A stretch of DNA of 64,000 nt from Brachionus rotundiformis. Taxonomy: Eukaryota; Rotifera; Eurotatoria; Ploima; Brachionidae. Shown here piece after piece: positions 48,933 through 59,812 of the stretch. The stretch lies in contig JAESIW010000065.1 in assembly GCA_016802295.1 (NCBI GenBank), positions 186,001 through 250,000 of the forward strand, read 5' to 3'. The notes beneath the pieces were generated by a model. That model was not told the DNA's origin. It ran no database searches and saw only the letters and a program-made list of their open reading frames with translations. The position numbers and the translations under genes were made by a program. The first letter of the stretch is position 1. Each line of letters begins with the position of its first letter.

Positions 48933-49652
48933 TTAAACTAAATCTGTATTAGTTTCATCAATGCGAAAATTATAATTAATTGGAATGATTGGTGTAAAAT
49001 GCTGATTTTTAAGAGTTAAAAATACTGGATAACCACCAAGTTTGCTAATGTCTGAATTGAGGGCCAAATTGCTTAATGAATAGCACTTTATTGGTCTTAG
49101 CAAGAGTAAACTTAATGCCATAATGTTGAATTCAGTGCCGTATTCTTCAAGAGTTGCCGAGTCTTGAACCAATTTTTCAAATGTTTCTTCATATTTAAAT
49201 TTTTTTATTAAATCTCGAAAATAATCCTCATACTCAATTAAAATAAATATCATGCAAAGTTTTATTTCAAATGACCAATCTTCATTCCCAAATATTGACA
49301 ACGAAAGAGCATTGTAAAGACAGTTTCCGTCGCCAGTTGTTCGTAAAGAAACAGCTTGGTAAGCATTCCATTTAAGCAGAATATCGTTTTGTAAAAAATC
49401 GATTTCTTGGCCATTATAATAACTTAAGCCATTAAATGAGCGAAAAAAATTGGTCAATTCTGATAAAATATAATAGTTATTTTTTATGTAAATTTTAATA
49501 TTGATAAAATTTGTTTCGCTTATGTCAAAAATTGACACCAAGTGGAACGGCGCTGTACTTGGTATTAAACTATATTTAGCCAGATTTTTTTTTTGGAGTT
49601 TTTTTTTCCCTCGTTTTCCAAATTTATGTAAATAGAACAAATCATGTGTCAT
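48933..49652 (-). CDS. OTU-family cysteine protease-like protein
   Basis: Intronless frame of 239 residues. TTGDGNCLYNALSLSIFGNE contains the OTU catalytic Asp and Cys (Asp108, Cys111). A late NQHFTPIIP provides the general-base histidine (His218) followed by an aromatic residue, as in OTU deubiquitinases. Between them lies the expected helical part (KLCMIFILIEYEDYF) and ATLEEYGTEFNIMALSLLL. The N-terminus is basic (KRGKKKLQKK). It would cleave ubiquitin or ubiquitin-like conjugates. Divergent OTU domains of this style occur both in host genes and in transposon-encoded proteins, and I cannot decide between them. The ATG at 49652 is chosen as the first in frame. Confidence 0.75.
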   Translation of the reverse strand: MTHDLFYLHKFGKRGKKKLQKKNLAKYSLIPSTAPFHLVSIFDISETNFINIKIYIKNNYYILSELTNFFRSFNGLSYYNGQEIDFLQNDILLKWNAYQAVSLRTTGDGNCLYNALSLSIFGNEDWSFEIKLCMIFILIEYEDYFRDLIKKFKYEETFEKLVQDSATLEEYGTEFNIMALSLLLLRPIKCYSLSNLALNSDISKLGGYPVFLTLKNQHFTPIIPINYNFRIDETNTDLV

Positions 49653-51561
49653 TGTGTGAGAATTTTTACTAATGGCTTAAAATATAACCATTTTTTTTTT
49701 GTTTAAGGATGATGATATTATAGTTTTTAATAAATAGACAATTTTTTCTACAACTCAAATTCCTTAAAAAAACTCATTATGCTTCGATGGTATTTGAAAT
49801 AAACCTTCTAGTTATATTCCCAAAAAATTAATTTGAAATTTTGATTAACCATTTTAATTTTAGAATTCGATTTCTTGGGCATATTTTAATTATTAATTTA
49901 AATATTTTCAGTCGCCTAATTTTCATTAAAAACTGACAATTTTTATGAAAACTTGAAGGCTTTTTTCTCTTAATGAACTTGGAACATTTTGGCAGTAAAT
50001 ATTGGTTTATTCTGTCGATAAAAAAATGAATATTAAGAATGTTTTTTTTCGACCTTTCGTATATGATTAATAAAATTTAATTATTTTAACAATTCATTGA
50101 CGACATTGAATAGTTTCAATATCTTAGAGCAAATTAACAAATATAAGAGAGATAAATGATAAAATAATTATTATTTAACAAATTCCATGAAATCTGTTTA
50201 TAAGTTAATTTAATTTTTTTTTTAATTTTAAATTTCACTTGTTATAAGTGTCCAAAAGAGAATAAATGAAAGCGAATTTTACGCAATAAAATGAAACTAA
50301 AAATATATTAAACTTATCTAGAGTATTTTCGGTAAATTTATAATCAAAGCTTTTAAAATTTTTTTTTAATTTGATTAGGTAATAGATTACTTTATTTATT
50401 TTACAAATTTATGTTAAATTTTGATCAAAAGAAATATATTACTGAAATGTACTTAATTTCTTTAATTCGTTTTATCTTTTAATTTACGATTTTTATAAAA
50501 AAAAAGTTTTAGTCACTCAAAACTACCGGTTAATAAAACTAAATTATCTTTTTTTCTAAAAAATAAATTAAAAACTTAAATCTAATGATTTTATTTTTAT
50601 TTATACTGGTAAATTTTTACTGATTTATACTAAGTTAAATATCACTAATTAAATTTTTATTTATAAATTAAATTAAAATTAAATAATTATCACCTTACTC
50701 AATAAAATGCGAATATAATAAATAATATTTTGATCTGATTACGTACAATTATTTTAGATCTGACAAATTTAATTAAAATTTAAAATTTAAAATCTTTCCT
50801 ATATTTAAAAAAACTATTTTGAAAAGTTATTGAATAGCCTATTTTATATTTTTTTTTCTTATTTAATATCGATCATCCACAAAAATAATCTATTCATAAC
50901 CATCAATAATCATCTAAATTATATTTCAAAGAATTAATTTTAAAATTAAAAAATTTTTTTTTTAAAAATGAATATATGATAAGTTTTAATTTTTGATAAA
51001 GAAAAAAGATAATATGAGTCTAAACGCAAATCAAAATGAATTTAAGTCAGTTTTTTATTGAGGATGAAAACAAACTTTCCGAAAATTTTCAAGTTTTTTT
51101 TAAATTTAATTTACAGATATAAATTAAAATATGTTTGTTTGCATAAAGCTATTTATTAAATTGAATTCAAAATAAAGTTGAATTATAGAATTATTTTTTC
51201 TTTTAAATTTAAAATTGAAGTATAATTCATTTTAATTCTAATAGAAATTTTAAAGAGCAAAATTGTAAATTTTCCAATAACTTATATGAATTAGAATGGA
51301 TAGTGAAGACAATACTGATAGAAAAGAAAAGTAAAAATTAATCAATGTGAAAAAGTATTCTTAAAAAATATTTAAGCCTCAACACGACAACTGCACAAAC
51401 AAAAATTCTGAGGAGAAGTTCGGTATTTTTCTAATCTTGTCTTTATCCATAGAAATCCTCTAATTTATTCAACCAAGATTTTAAAATCATGCGATTTTGA
51501 CTCAAAAGTATATTTCTAGAGTTGTAATAAAAATTATTAACTATGATTAATAAAATAGCTA
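49653..51561. other. AT-rich region upstream of the KNL1-like gene
   Basis: About 1.9 kb without clear genes. A short frame from ATG 51296 to a GTAAAA donor at 51331 looks like a leader exon, but its phase does not join the next exon, so it may be an untranslated leader of the KNL1-like gene. Confidence 0.45.
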
Positions 51562-54067
51562 ATGGACGAAATAACTTCGGATGAGACTACGCGTATTCGT
51601 AAATTAAGAAGGGTCAGCTTCTCTCAAAGAATCCAAGTCAAGTAAACTGATTAACAAATTAAAAAATAAATCTAAATTTTATTGTAAAAAGAACATTTGA
51701 TGAACTTCATTCAAGTAAAATTTGCCAAAAACATTGGCACTTACTTAAGACATTTATTTTACAGAACCAAATGATTCATTAACCGAAGCGAACACTTTGG
51801 CTAATGCAAGAGCTTCAATGACCAGAGCTGATGTAAAAAAACTAAATGATCTCACAAATCAAAACGCAGAAATCTCTCCAAAAGGATCTGTAAATAAACC
51901 AATTGAACATAATCAGGATACATCTATTTTACCATTTAATACTACTATTGAAACTGACTCCATGATAAACAGTCTAAATGGTACCAATATTGAATTTGTT
52001 CCAATAGTTATAGACCAAGATATGCAAAATTTGACTATTTTAAAGGACAATTATGATAGAAACTTAGAGATCACCCTGGAAGAATCGGTTCTTTTAGAAA
52101 ATCATCAGAACGATACTATTCATCAAGTAATCACAAATACCACTAATGCTTCAATTGATTCACCGCCTAAATTGAGTCCGGACAAGTCTTTATTACCTAA
52201 CCAAAACAAAACATACGATTTGGTTGATTACTCTGCCACCAAGACTCAATTTATCGATGAATTCAGCGAAAAGAGCCAACTGAGAGTAGACGAGACCCAA
52301 ACTATTCAAAACCACCCTTGTATTACAATCACAGAGCCTTCATTTATTAATAAAACCTTTGACTTAGAGAAGAATCAGACGACAAACAAGACTCTGGTTA
52401 TTGAGTCAGGCAAAGAGGAACCAAGACCATCTAGTCCATTTCTAAGTGCTTCAACCATACAATCAAGTACTATGATCCACGAGAAAAACAGATCAATCAA
52501 TAGATCAGGCTTTAATTTGTCGGTCCTGAATGAAACCTTGTCCAATTGTGCTGATTTAATTGCCACAAGCAATCAAAACTTGGAGAACGAATTGAAACTA
52601 GCTTTGGAAAGAAGTAGGGGGGTAATTGATAGAATGAAGGCCATGAAGAATAGAATAGAAGATGTTGGTATTCAAAAAAAACAGGAATTGGACAAATTGG
52701 TCAAAAGAAATTTTGATAAAAGTGCAGATATTGAGAAAATTAAGAGCGAAAATTTAAAAATGAAAGCTGAAATTGAACAAATTAGGCTAAATGCTTCCAC
52801 TGATCCCAAATTAATGAACCTATTGATTGAAACTAAAGAAGAAAATATGGATAAGCATCAAAATGAGTTGAAAAATTTAATTGAAAAAAATAAAAATAAT
52901 GAAAAAGAGATTAGGGATGCCAAACGTAAATTGGACAATCTCAAAGACAATATTGAAATTGGTTTTGATCAAATTGAATCATTGCGCAGCAATCGCGATG
53001 AAAAGGAAAAGCTAACCAGATTGTACAAGCAAATTTTTGATGACAAATTTATTGATTTTAACGTGGTCAATTTTGATCAAGACACCATTGAATTGTCTTT
53101 TTTTAATGATCTAATCAAAGTACAAATAAAAGTGACCAATTTGGTGAACGACCTGATGACAAAATTTTCCTGGGAACCTAACGAGTCAAATGAATTCTTG
53201 TTCGATGATGTAAATAAAAAGTTTAAATATCTGAATTATCCAATCAAGCAAATTAATATACAAACCAATGTTGACTCATATGGAAACAAAGTACTGACAA
53301 GAGCTAGCCGCATGTCACTGTCGAATAAATACTCCAAAAACAAAGTTCCTGTCTTTGTTCGCTATTGTATCGCACTCATAATGGGCGAATTTAATCTAGA
53401 TTCTGATGGATACTTAATCCTAGCTGAGAATAAATTCAAATTTGTCAGAGATTTACCCATAGTATAAGAAAAGAAATAATATTTTAGAATTAAAATTTAA
53501 TTTTTATTCCAAGTTTATGGCTAGAATGAGGCTAGCTTGTAGCTGTGCGACCAATTTGGCCAAAGATTTGGAGGAATTGATAGCAAAAAATGAAAAATGC
53601 AAGAATAAAATAGACTTTGATATAAAAAAGTAAACACAATGATAAGGATAAAATAGATAAATTAAATTAGTTTTCAATTTTTAATCTTTAGCTTTTATAT
53701 AAATTTTTGTATGTCTTCAATCGAGGACTCGTGTTTGTACAACTTGAGACTTAATGTAGAGCCAGGCTCGTATTATCAATTGCCTATTGCGTTCAAAATT
53801 GACCAAAATGATCTGGAAGAGCCATTTGAACCAAGGTATTAAATTGGAAATATTTTTTGTCAAACAAAGCCTTTTCTATTATTTATGAAATTTGAATTGA
53901 AGTCCTTTAAGTCACGAGAAAGATAAAATATCATGATTTTTTTGTATTGTTATAATTTAAAAATCTTTATTTTTTTTAGCTACGGGAAAATATCCAAACT
54001 CTTGGAAGAAAAGTATTTCGAAAATGGATCAATGAAAAGCTATTTCAAAAAATTTAATGTTTTTTAG
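51562..54067 (+). CDS. KNL1: KNL1/Spc105-like outer kinetochore protein
   Basis: Scaffold of the KMN network that recruits PP1 and spindle-checkpoint proteins. Exons: 51562-51641, 51692-51714 (a 23-nt microexon), 51765-53461, 53514-53629, 53692-53835, 53980-54067; 715 residues, phases consistent. Residues 14-20 read KLRRVSF, the PP1-docking RVSF motif near the N-terminus, followed across the microexon by QVKTFDELHS, as expected after this motif in KNL1. A long disordered Asn/Thr/Ser-rich segment contains two NKT(Y/F)DL units. Coiled coils cover about 308-435. The C-terminal part (LFDDVNKKFKYLNYP, RYCIALIMGEFNLDSDGY, PGSYYQLPIAFKI) probably forms the RWD domains that bind MIS12. Much shorter than vertebrate KNL1, and no standard MELT array is apparent. 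Assignment rests mainly on RVSF context and architecture. Confidence 0.75.
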
Positions 54068-55004
54068 AATTTTTAATTAATTTTTGATAATAGATATGTT
54101 TATTTTTTTTTTTATAATTTCATGTTTAAACAAGCAGTTTTTAAAGTCTCAAAAAAGTTTACTTATTTTAAAAATTCATTTCATACAAATCTGAAATTAA
54201 TTATTACTGTGAATAGAAAAATTATAAATACTTCTAAATAATAGGAATTTCTCTTTTAAATTTTTTGAGCACGAAAATATTTAGCTTCGCAATTTAAAAT
54301 CTTTTTTATTTAAAACTTTAAAATGAAAAAAAAACCTAAAACTTAAAAAAAAATTATTTCAATTAAATTTTTACCAGTCTTTTCCAACATTAAAGGGTAT
54401 TTGGTAATTAATTCGATACATTTTTTAAATAATTAGGCACAATTTATTTATTTTTAACTATCAGAAATATCGGCATAGGTAAATATTTGGCTTTCGAACC
54501 TTTTCAAAATAAAAATATGAGAGTTTTTAGCTTTATTTTGTTGTCAGTCATGCAAAATTAAGATTAAACTTAAGAAAAAACTTAATTGACCTGAATTATA
54601 GAATTTTTTTTTTCAATAAGGAAGCCATCAATTAAAGCCAGTTTAAGCGACATTCATTCAATTGATGTCATTTAAAGTGTACCAAAATAAAAGAAATTTC
54701 AAATTAAAACAGGAAAAGAGTTTTTTATTTTTTATAATTTTTGTCGAAAGTAATTTTTTTATTTTGAACAATTCAAATATTTAACAAGCCTTAGTATTTA
54801 ATTAGTTTTTTTTGCGCTATTTACTTATTACTTCAATTAAAACCAAATGTTAGATTTTACTTGCAATCGGAATCGATTGATTATCTGATTATGACTCTAG
54901 TTGAGTTATTTAAAGATTTTCTATTTTTTATGCTAATGAAATTTCTAAAAATAAAATTTTAAATTTAGTTATTTCCAGGCTAATTTTATTTTGAGACTAA
55001 AAAA
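54068..55004. other. Intergenic spacer KNL1-NAPRT
   Basis: AT-rich, no supported gene. The NAPRT start codon follows an acceptor-like TATTTCCAG at about 54970-54978, which may mark a leader splice. Confidence 0.45.
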
Positions 55005-56805
55005 ATGAGTGATATTTTTGAGGAAAGTGCATCAAATGGAGTTAATCTCTTTGAGAGCCATTCGCGTTTAACCACAAAGTACGAGCTGAACAATGCTGTG
55101 CAGCCTTTGTTGACCGATTTGTACCAAATTTCGATGGCCTATGCATATTGGAAGAATCAAAAAAATGACAATGCTGTATTTGATTTATTTTTTCGCAAAA
55201 ATCCATTCCAAGGCGAGTACACCATATTTGCTGGCTTAGATGATTGCCTCAAATACATACAAAACTTTAGATTTAGTACGTCAGATATTGATTACTTACG
55301 CTCAGCAATGCCTCAATATGTTGAAGAAGAATTTTTCACTTATCTTGAGAACATGACTTTAAATGAAATCAAAATACATGCTCACAAAGAAGGCTCGCTA
55401 GTTTTTCCACGAATTCCAATAATGAGAATCGAAGGACCGCTGCCTATTGTTCAATTATTAGAAACAACTCTACTGGTTCTCATAAATTATGCAAGTTTGG
55501 TCACTACCAATGCCTCAAGATTTCGAGTGGCGGCAGGAGAATTCAAAAATTTGCTCGAATTTGGCCTGAGAAGAGCTCAAGGTCCTGATGGTGGCCTAAG
55601 TGCTTCAAAATATTGTTATATTGGAGGGTTTGATGGTACCAGCAATGTTCTTGCTGGTAAGTTGTACGGTATTCCAATTAGGGGAACTCACGCTCATTCT
55701 TTTGTTTCTTCTTACAATGATTTGTCAGATTTACATAACAGAGTAAAATCTTATATTTTCAGAAAACAAAATTTATTAAAATTCTTTTTAAATCTAGACG
55801 TTAAAAAGTTTAGTCACTGGTGAAATGGTAGATTTGGTCGATTTGTCAATGAATTATTTGACTCAATTGGAAAATTATGAATTCAATTTCAATCTTAATG
55901 AAGCAAGTAAAGGAGAATTGGCAGCTTTTATTGGCTATGCAATTGCGTTTCCATGTGGTTTTCTGGCTTTGGTTGATACTTATAATGTTTTAAAAAGTGG
56001 TGTGCCAAATTTTTGCGCAGTTGCCCTGGCTCTTAACAAAATTGGATATAAAGCCAAGGGAATTCGTCTTGATTCTGGCGATTTGGCTTATTTGTCTAAC
56101 AAAGTGAGAGATTTTTTTAAAAAAGTTGGCAAAGTTTTTCAAGTAAGCTATTTCGAAACCTTGACCATTGTGGCCAGTAATGACATAAATGAAGACATTT
56201 TGCATTCGTTGAACATGCAGGGACATTCAATAGATTCATTCGGAATAGGCACTCATTTAGTAACCTGCCAAAAGCAGCCAGCTCTTGGTTGTGTGTTTAA
56301 GCTGGTTGAAGTAAATGGTAGACCCTGTGTTAAACTGAGTGAAGATGTTCAAAAAGCAACCTTTCCTGGAAAAAAAAACGCTTTCCGGCTCTATGATAAA
56401 GAGGGTAGTCCATTGGTTGATTTGTTAACTAAAGCTGATGAAGATGCGCCTAAGGTTGGTGAGGCGTTTTTATGTCGGCATCCGTTCATTGAAACAAAAA
56501 GGGCCTATCTATCGCCAACTAAAGTGGAAAATTTGCTAGTGCCAGTTTGGATCGATGGCAAACTGATACAAGAAAACATGGACAGTATTGATATGGTGCG
56601 TGAAAGAGTTCGCAAGCAGCTTAATCGATTGAGGAACGACCACAAAAGAATGCTTAACCCAACTCCATACAAGGTAATTATATTACCTATAGATTATAAT
56701 TAAATAAAATTTTAATTATTTCAATAGATAACAGTGTCAAGAACTTTATACGATTTTATACACAACTTGTGGCTTGATTATACGCCAATTGGTGAGTTAA
56801 ATTAA
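55005..56805 (+). CDS. NAPRT: Nicotinate phosphoribosyltransferase
   Basis: Converts nicotinate and PRPP to nicotinate mononucleotide, the first step of the Preiss-Handler route to NAD; cytosolic. Three exons, 55005-55742, 55798-56673 and 56728-56805, phase 0 throughout, give 563 residues (human 538). Diagnostic stretches in order are VQPLLTDLYQISMAYAYWK, NPFQGEYTIFAGLDD, and FGLRRAQGPDGGLSASKYCY with GGFDGTSNVLAGKLYGIP. Then come GTHAHSF, FPCGFLALVDTYNV, GIRLDSGDLAYLS and IGIGTHLVTCQKQPALG-like sequence, and the end DYTPIGELN. The catalytic histidine region GTHAHSF and the PRPP/nicotinate-binding RLDSGDL are intact. The first intron is required because a stop otherwise ends the frame at 55821. 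Nothing unusual in composition. Confidence 0.96.
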
Positions 56806-58070
56806 ATTAGAATCTTAGTTTAATAAAAATAGTAAAACTTGTTTTGAAAATTTTTATCGTTTAAATGTTGTTTATATGAACTAATAAAGCATAGTTCGAA
56901 TTGAATGTTTAGATTTTAATATTTTAGGTATATTAAGCTTTTTTTTTAAAACTGATTAGTTGTTAACTATCTTGTTGTCTTTAGCTTGACGAAACCCTTA
57001 ACATAAATAACCTTAACTTTTTACAGGAAGCACGATTATAAAAACTAATATTTAATTTTTTAAAGCTAACATCATTTAACGAGAAAAGAAGATGATAAAA
57101 ATATACAGAATACAGAAGAAAAAATATTTATGGAATTTATAGTTATGTTATTCTTTGATTAATTGTGACCACTAGAAATAGAATGATTTGTTTTTATATT
57201 TTAAATCGCAATTCTTTTTAATAAATTTTTACTATCTAATTTAGATAAATAAAAAGCTAAAATATAGTTTCAATTTCTTATCTCTAATTAGAAAATCGTT
57301 AAAAAAAAAGAACTTATTTATAAGATATGATTAATTCAAATATTTTTTTTAAATATAATTGAAATCAAAAAATTGGGAAAAATTTTAAATTTATTAAAAA
57401 ATTACTAATTTAATTAATTTTATTAACAAATATAAATATAAAACACTCTCCAATTTTACAATGGTTGTACTGGAGTAAAAATCCTCGCCATGTTAAAATA
57501 TATGTACAGAAGAATTGATTTGACAGTATGTTTATGGTAATTTTACGTAAATTTCCGCAAAAGTTACCATAAACATAGTGTCAAATCAATACTGCTTTTG
57601 AGGTTAGGACAAGTTTAAGTCTGTCGAAATTACATAGTAACTGCATTTTTTTTAAAATAATGTTTAATTAATTTACTAGTACATAATTAATTGATAATTT
57701 AAAATTGCTAAAACGTGTAAGAATTTAAGTTTCGATTTTAAGAAAATTATTTTTGAACAATTCAAAATATTAGACCAAAAATTACATTAAATCATCATAA
57801 ATCAATCATGAAAGGGAAGATTTAATTAGATAGTTAAGAGACTAGAATTAAAAGCTCGATTAGAGTGATATTGAAAAAGAGATTTTTATAAATTCGGCCA
57901 CATTCAGAATTCAATCAGATTTTAAAAAATATTTAATTATTAGAAATACTAACTTTAGTTAAATTCTTGGTAAATAAAACTTAATCTGTGAATTAATTAT
58001 TATTTATTATCTCTAAAAGAAAATCTATCATTGAATTAATTAAAAAAAACAAGCATATTTTCTTATTAAT
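56806..58070. other. Intergenic region with a short perfect-stem hairpin
   Basis: Non-coding apart from the inverted repeat at 57514-57590 annotated separately. AT-rich, with many poly-A/T runs. Confidence 0.5.
57514..57590. repeat. Short inverted repeat (27-bp arms)
   Basis: ATTGATTTGACAGTATGT at the left matches the complement of ACATAGTGTCAAATCAAT at the right. The 27-bp arms match at 26 positions, with a spacer of about 23 bp. It may be a miniature transposable element or a structured RNA; no target duplication is obvious. Confidence 0.85.
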
Positions 58071-58425
58071 GATGAAGGACGTTCATCAACTAGGCAACTA
58101 TTTAGATTAGCTTGGAACCACAAACCAAACGACTCTCTCAATTTGGAAAAAGTCATAACTCAAGGCTTGCAAAGTTACGTCTACCTGCAGAGGATCAGCT
58201 GTACAACAGATTATCGCTTCTTTCGGATTCTATACTCGGTGATGGTCGAAGCCAGTGGCGTCCTCACACGACAAGACCTAGACAAATACCTGTAGGCCTA
58301 TGTATCCGCCATACAGCTCTTCTGCAGACTAAGTGAAAAACCACATGAACATACCATGCATGTGGCTGTCATCACCCTCTTCTGTTTTTATCAGGGCTTG
58401 GGACCTGCGGATCGGCAGAGTTATG
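58071..58425 (+). pseudogene. Unrecognised coding fragment with one in-frame stop
   Basis: Stands out by its higher GC and long open frame: 74 codons, one TAG at 58293-58295, then 43 more codons ending at TATG with a GTAACT donor-like site at 58426. The peptide includes STRQLFRLAWNHKPNDSLNL, VITQGLQSYVYLQRI, TDYRFFRILYSVMVEAS and CFYQGLGPADRQSYG. It has the composition of a real protein, but I do not recognise the family. It is likely a relic exon or a piece of a mobile element or viral insertion. Readthrough or a sequencing error at the TAG cannot be excluded. The overlapping 74-residue frame starting at 58112 is a shadow. Confidence 0.5.
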
Positions 58426-58954
58426 GTAACTGCTTTTATCCATTTTTTAAATTAAAAATTCTTAATTTCAAAAATCAGGAACGGAAATGAAGTGAACTTT
58501 TTCAAAATCACATCCTTTGTGTAGCTCATATTTTATTTATCTAAAAAATAATTTGAAAGAAAGAAAACACCCAGATTGTTTGGAATGGATCTTAGTCCTT
58601 TCAGTCGCATGACCGATGTTCTTTATATCAAAAATGAATTAATGTAAAGTTGAAATCATGAAAAAAAAAGTTAAAATACAATTGAAAATAGTTCATATAA
58701 ATTATTTGAAAATTTACAATATTGCTTTATCAAAGAGAATAAAATAATTCTATAATTTAATTTGAATTCAATATAATAAATAATTTGCAAACAAGCACTT
58801 TCTGAAAAAAATAATTTAAGTCATTATTGATGTAAATAGAAGGAATAAAAAAACATTTCAAAAAAATGATTAGTTTAATAAATATTTAGATCATTATTTT
58901 ATTATTTCGATAAGTATTTAATATAAGCTAAAAATTATTTTTGTACCATATAAA
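58426..58954. other. AT-rich spacer
   Basis: Nothing recognisable; AT-rich sequence between the broken fragment and the orphan exon. Confidence 0.4.
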
Positions 58955-59035
58955 ATGTCGAGCACAGACTCAGTAGTATCTGAATATAATCAAAATCAAG
59001 ACGATTCCATTAATGATGCAGATGAAATTGATGAA
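58955..59035 (+). CDS. Orphan first exon ending at a transposon boundary
   Basis: ATG-started frame of 27 codons with an acidic Ser/Asp/Asn-rich peptide (MSSTDSVVSEYNQNQDDSIN, then DADEIDE) ending exactly at GTAAGG, a good splice donor. The TA of that donor is the target duplication of the adjacent palindromic element, and the following AGG is the element's own end. No downstream exon that continues it was found within 2 kb, and it does not fit as the N-terminus of PSMD13. It is either a real gene with distant exons, disrupted by the insertion, or chance. Confidence 0.35.
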
Positions 59036-59038
59036 GTA

Positions 59039-59812
59039 AGGTTCGCGCGGAGCAAAACTACAGCACTATCTGAATTTCGGCAAACCGACTTTAAAATATT
59101 AATCTGCATACTTGAAAACCCAGAAAAACAGTTTTTTATGTGGGGTCAAAAAAAAAATTTTTTGCCCCCACCCTTTCAAAGATCGAAAAAAAAACAAAAG
59201 TTAGTTACCTTTGAGCTAAAATATCTCATGTACTAATAGACATAGCCTTATCAATATATATATATTCTGAAAGCAAATAGTCTCATCAACAAAATGGTGT
59301 ATTAATTTAATCTATTATTTTACCAATAGATCGATATTTTGGCAAAAAATGGTAAAAAAATGGTATTTTTTCACTATTTTTGTATCTAGTCCGCGGTTTA
59401 CCCCCCGACCCCTACTTTTTTAAACAGATTCTGAAACCAGAGAAAATTATGAACAAAATGTTGGGACCACTTTTTTTATTTATTGAATTTAAAGCCAAAA
59501 AAAATTGAATAAAATGAGTTTGAAACTAATTTTTGAATGTAAAATATTAAGTAAAACGTCAGAATTATTGACTATTTGCTTTCAGAATATATATATATTG
59601 ATAAGGCTATGTCTATTAGTACATAAGATATTTTAGCTCAAAGGTAACTAACTTTTGTTTTTTTTTCGATCTTTGAAAGGGTGGGGCAAAAAATTTTTTT
59701 TTTGACCCCACATAAAAAACCGTTTTTCTGGGTTTTCAAGTATGCAGATTAATATTTTAAAGTCGGTTTGCCGAAATTCAGATAGTGCTGTAGTTTTGCT
59801 CCGCGCGAACCT
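59039..59812. mobile_element. 774-bp foldback DNA element with TA target duplication
   Basis: Large palindrome. The left arm 59039-59282 begins AGGTTCGCGCGGAGCAAAAC; the right arm 59570-59812 is its complement with few differences. The spacer is about 287 bp and has no coding frame. TA stands on both sides (59037-59038 and 59813-59814), as in Tc1/mariner-type or similar TA-targeting elements. The very long inverted repeats make it a foldback MITE. Arms still agree closely, including indels in homopolymers, so the insertion is probably young. The frame 58955-59236 partly overlaps it by chance. Confidence 0.85.

Noticed and set aside
51296..51330. ATG-started leader exon of the KNL1-like gene
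   Set aside because: Phase 2 joined to the acceptor at 51558 creates an immediate stop; kept only as a possible untranslated leader.
58955..59236. 93-codon protein gene
   Set aside because: Two thirds of it is the inverted arm of a transposable element; only the first 27 codons could be an exon.
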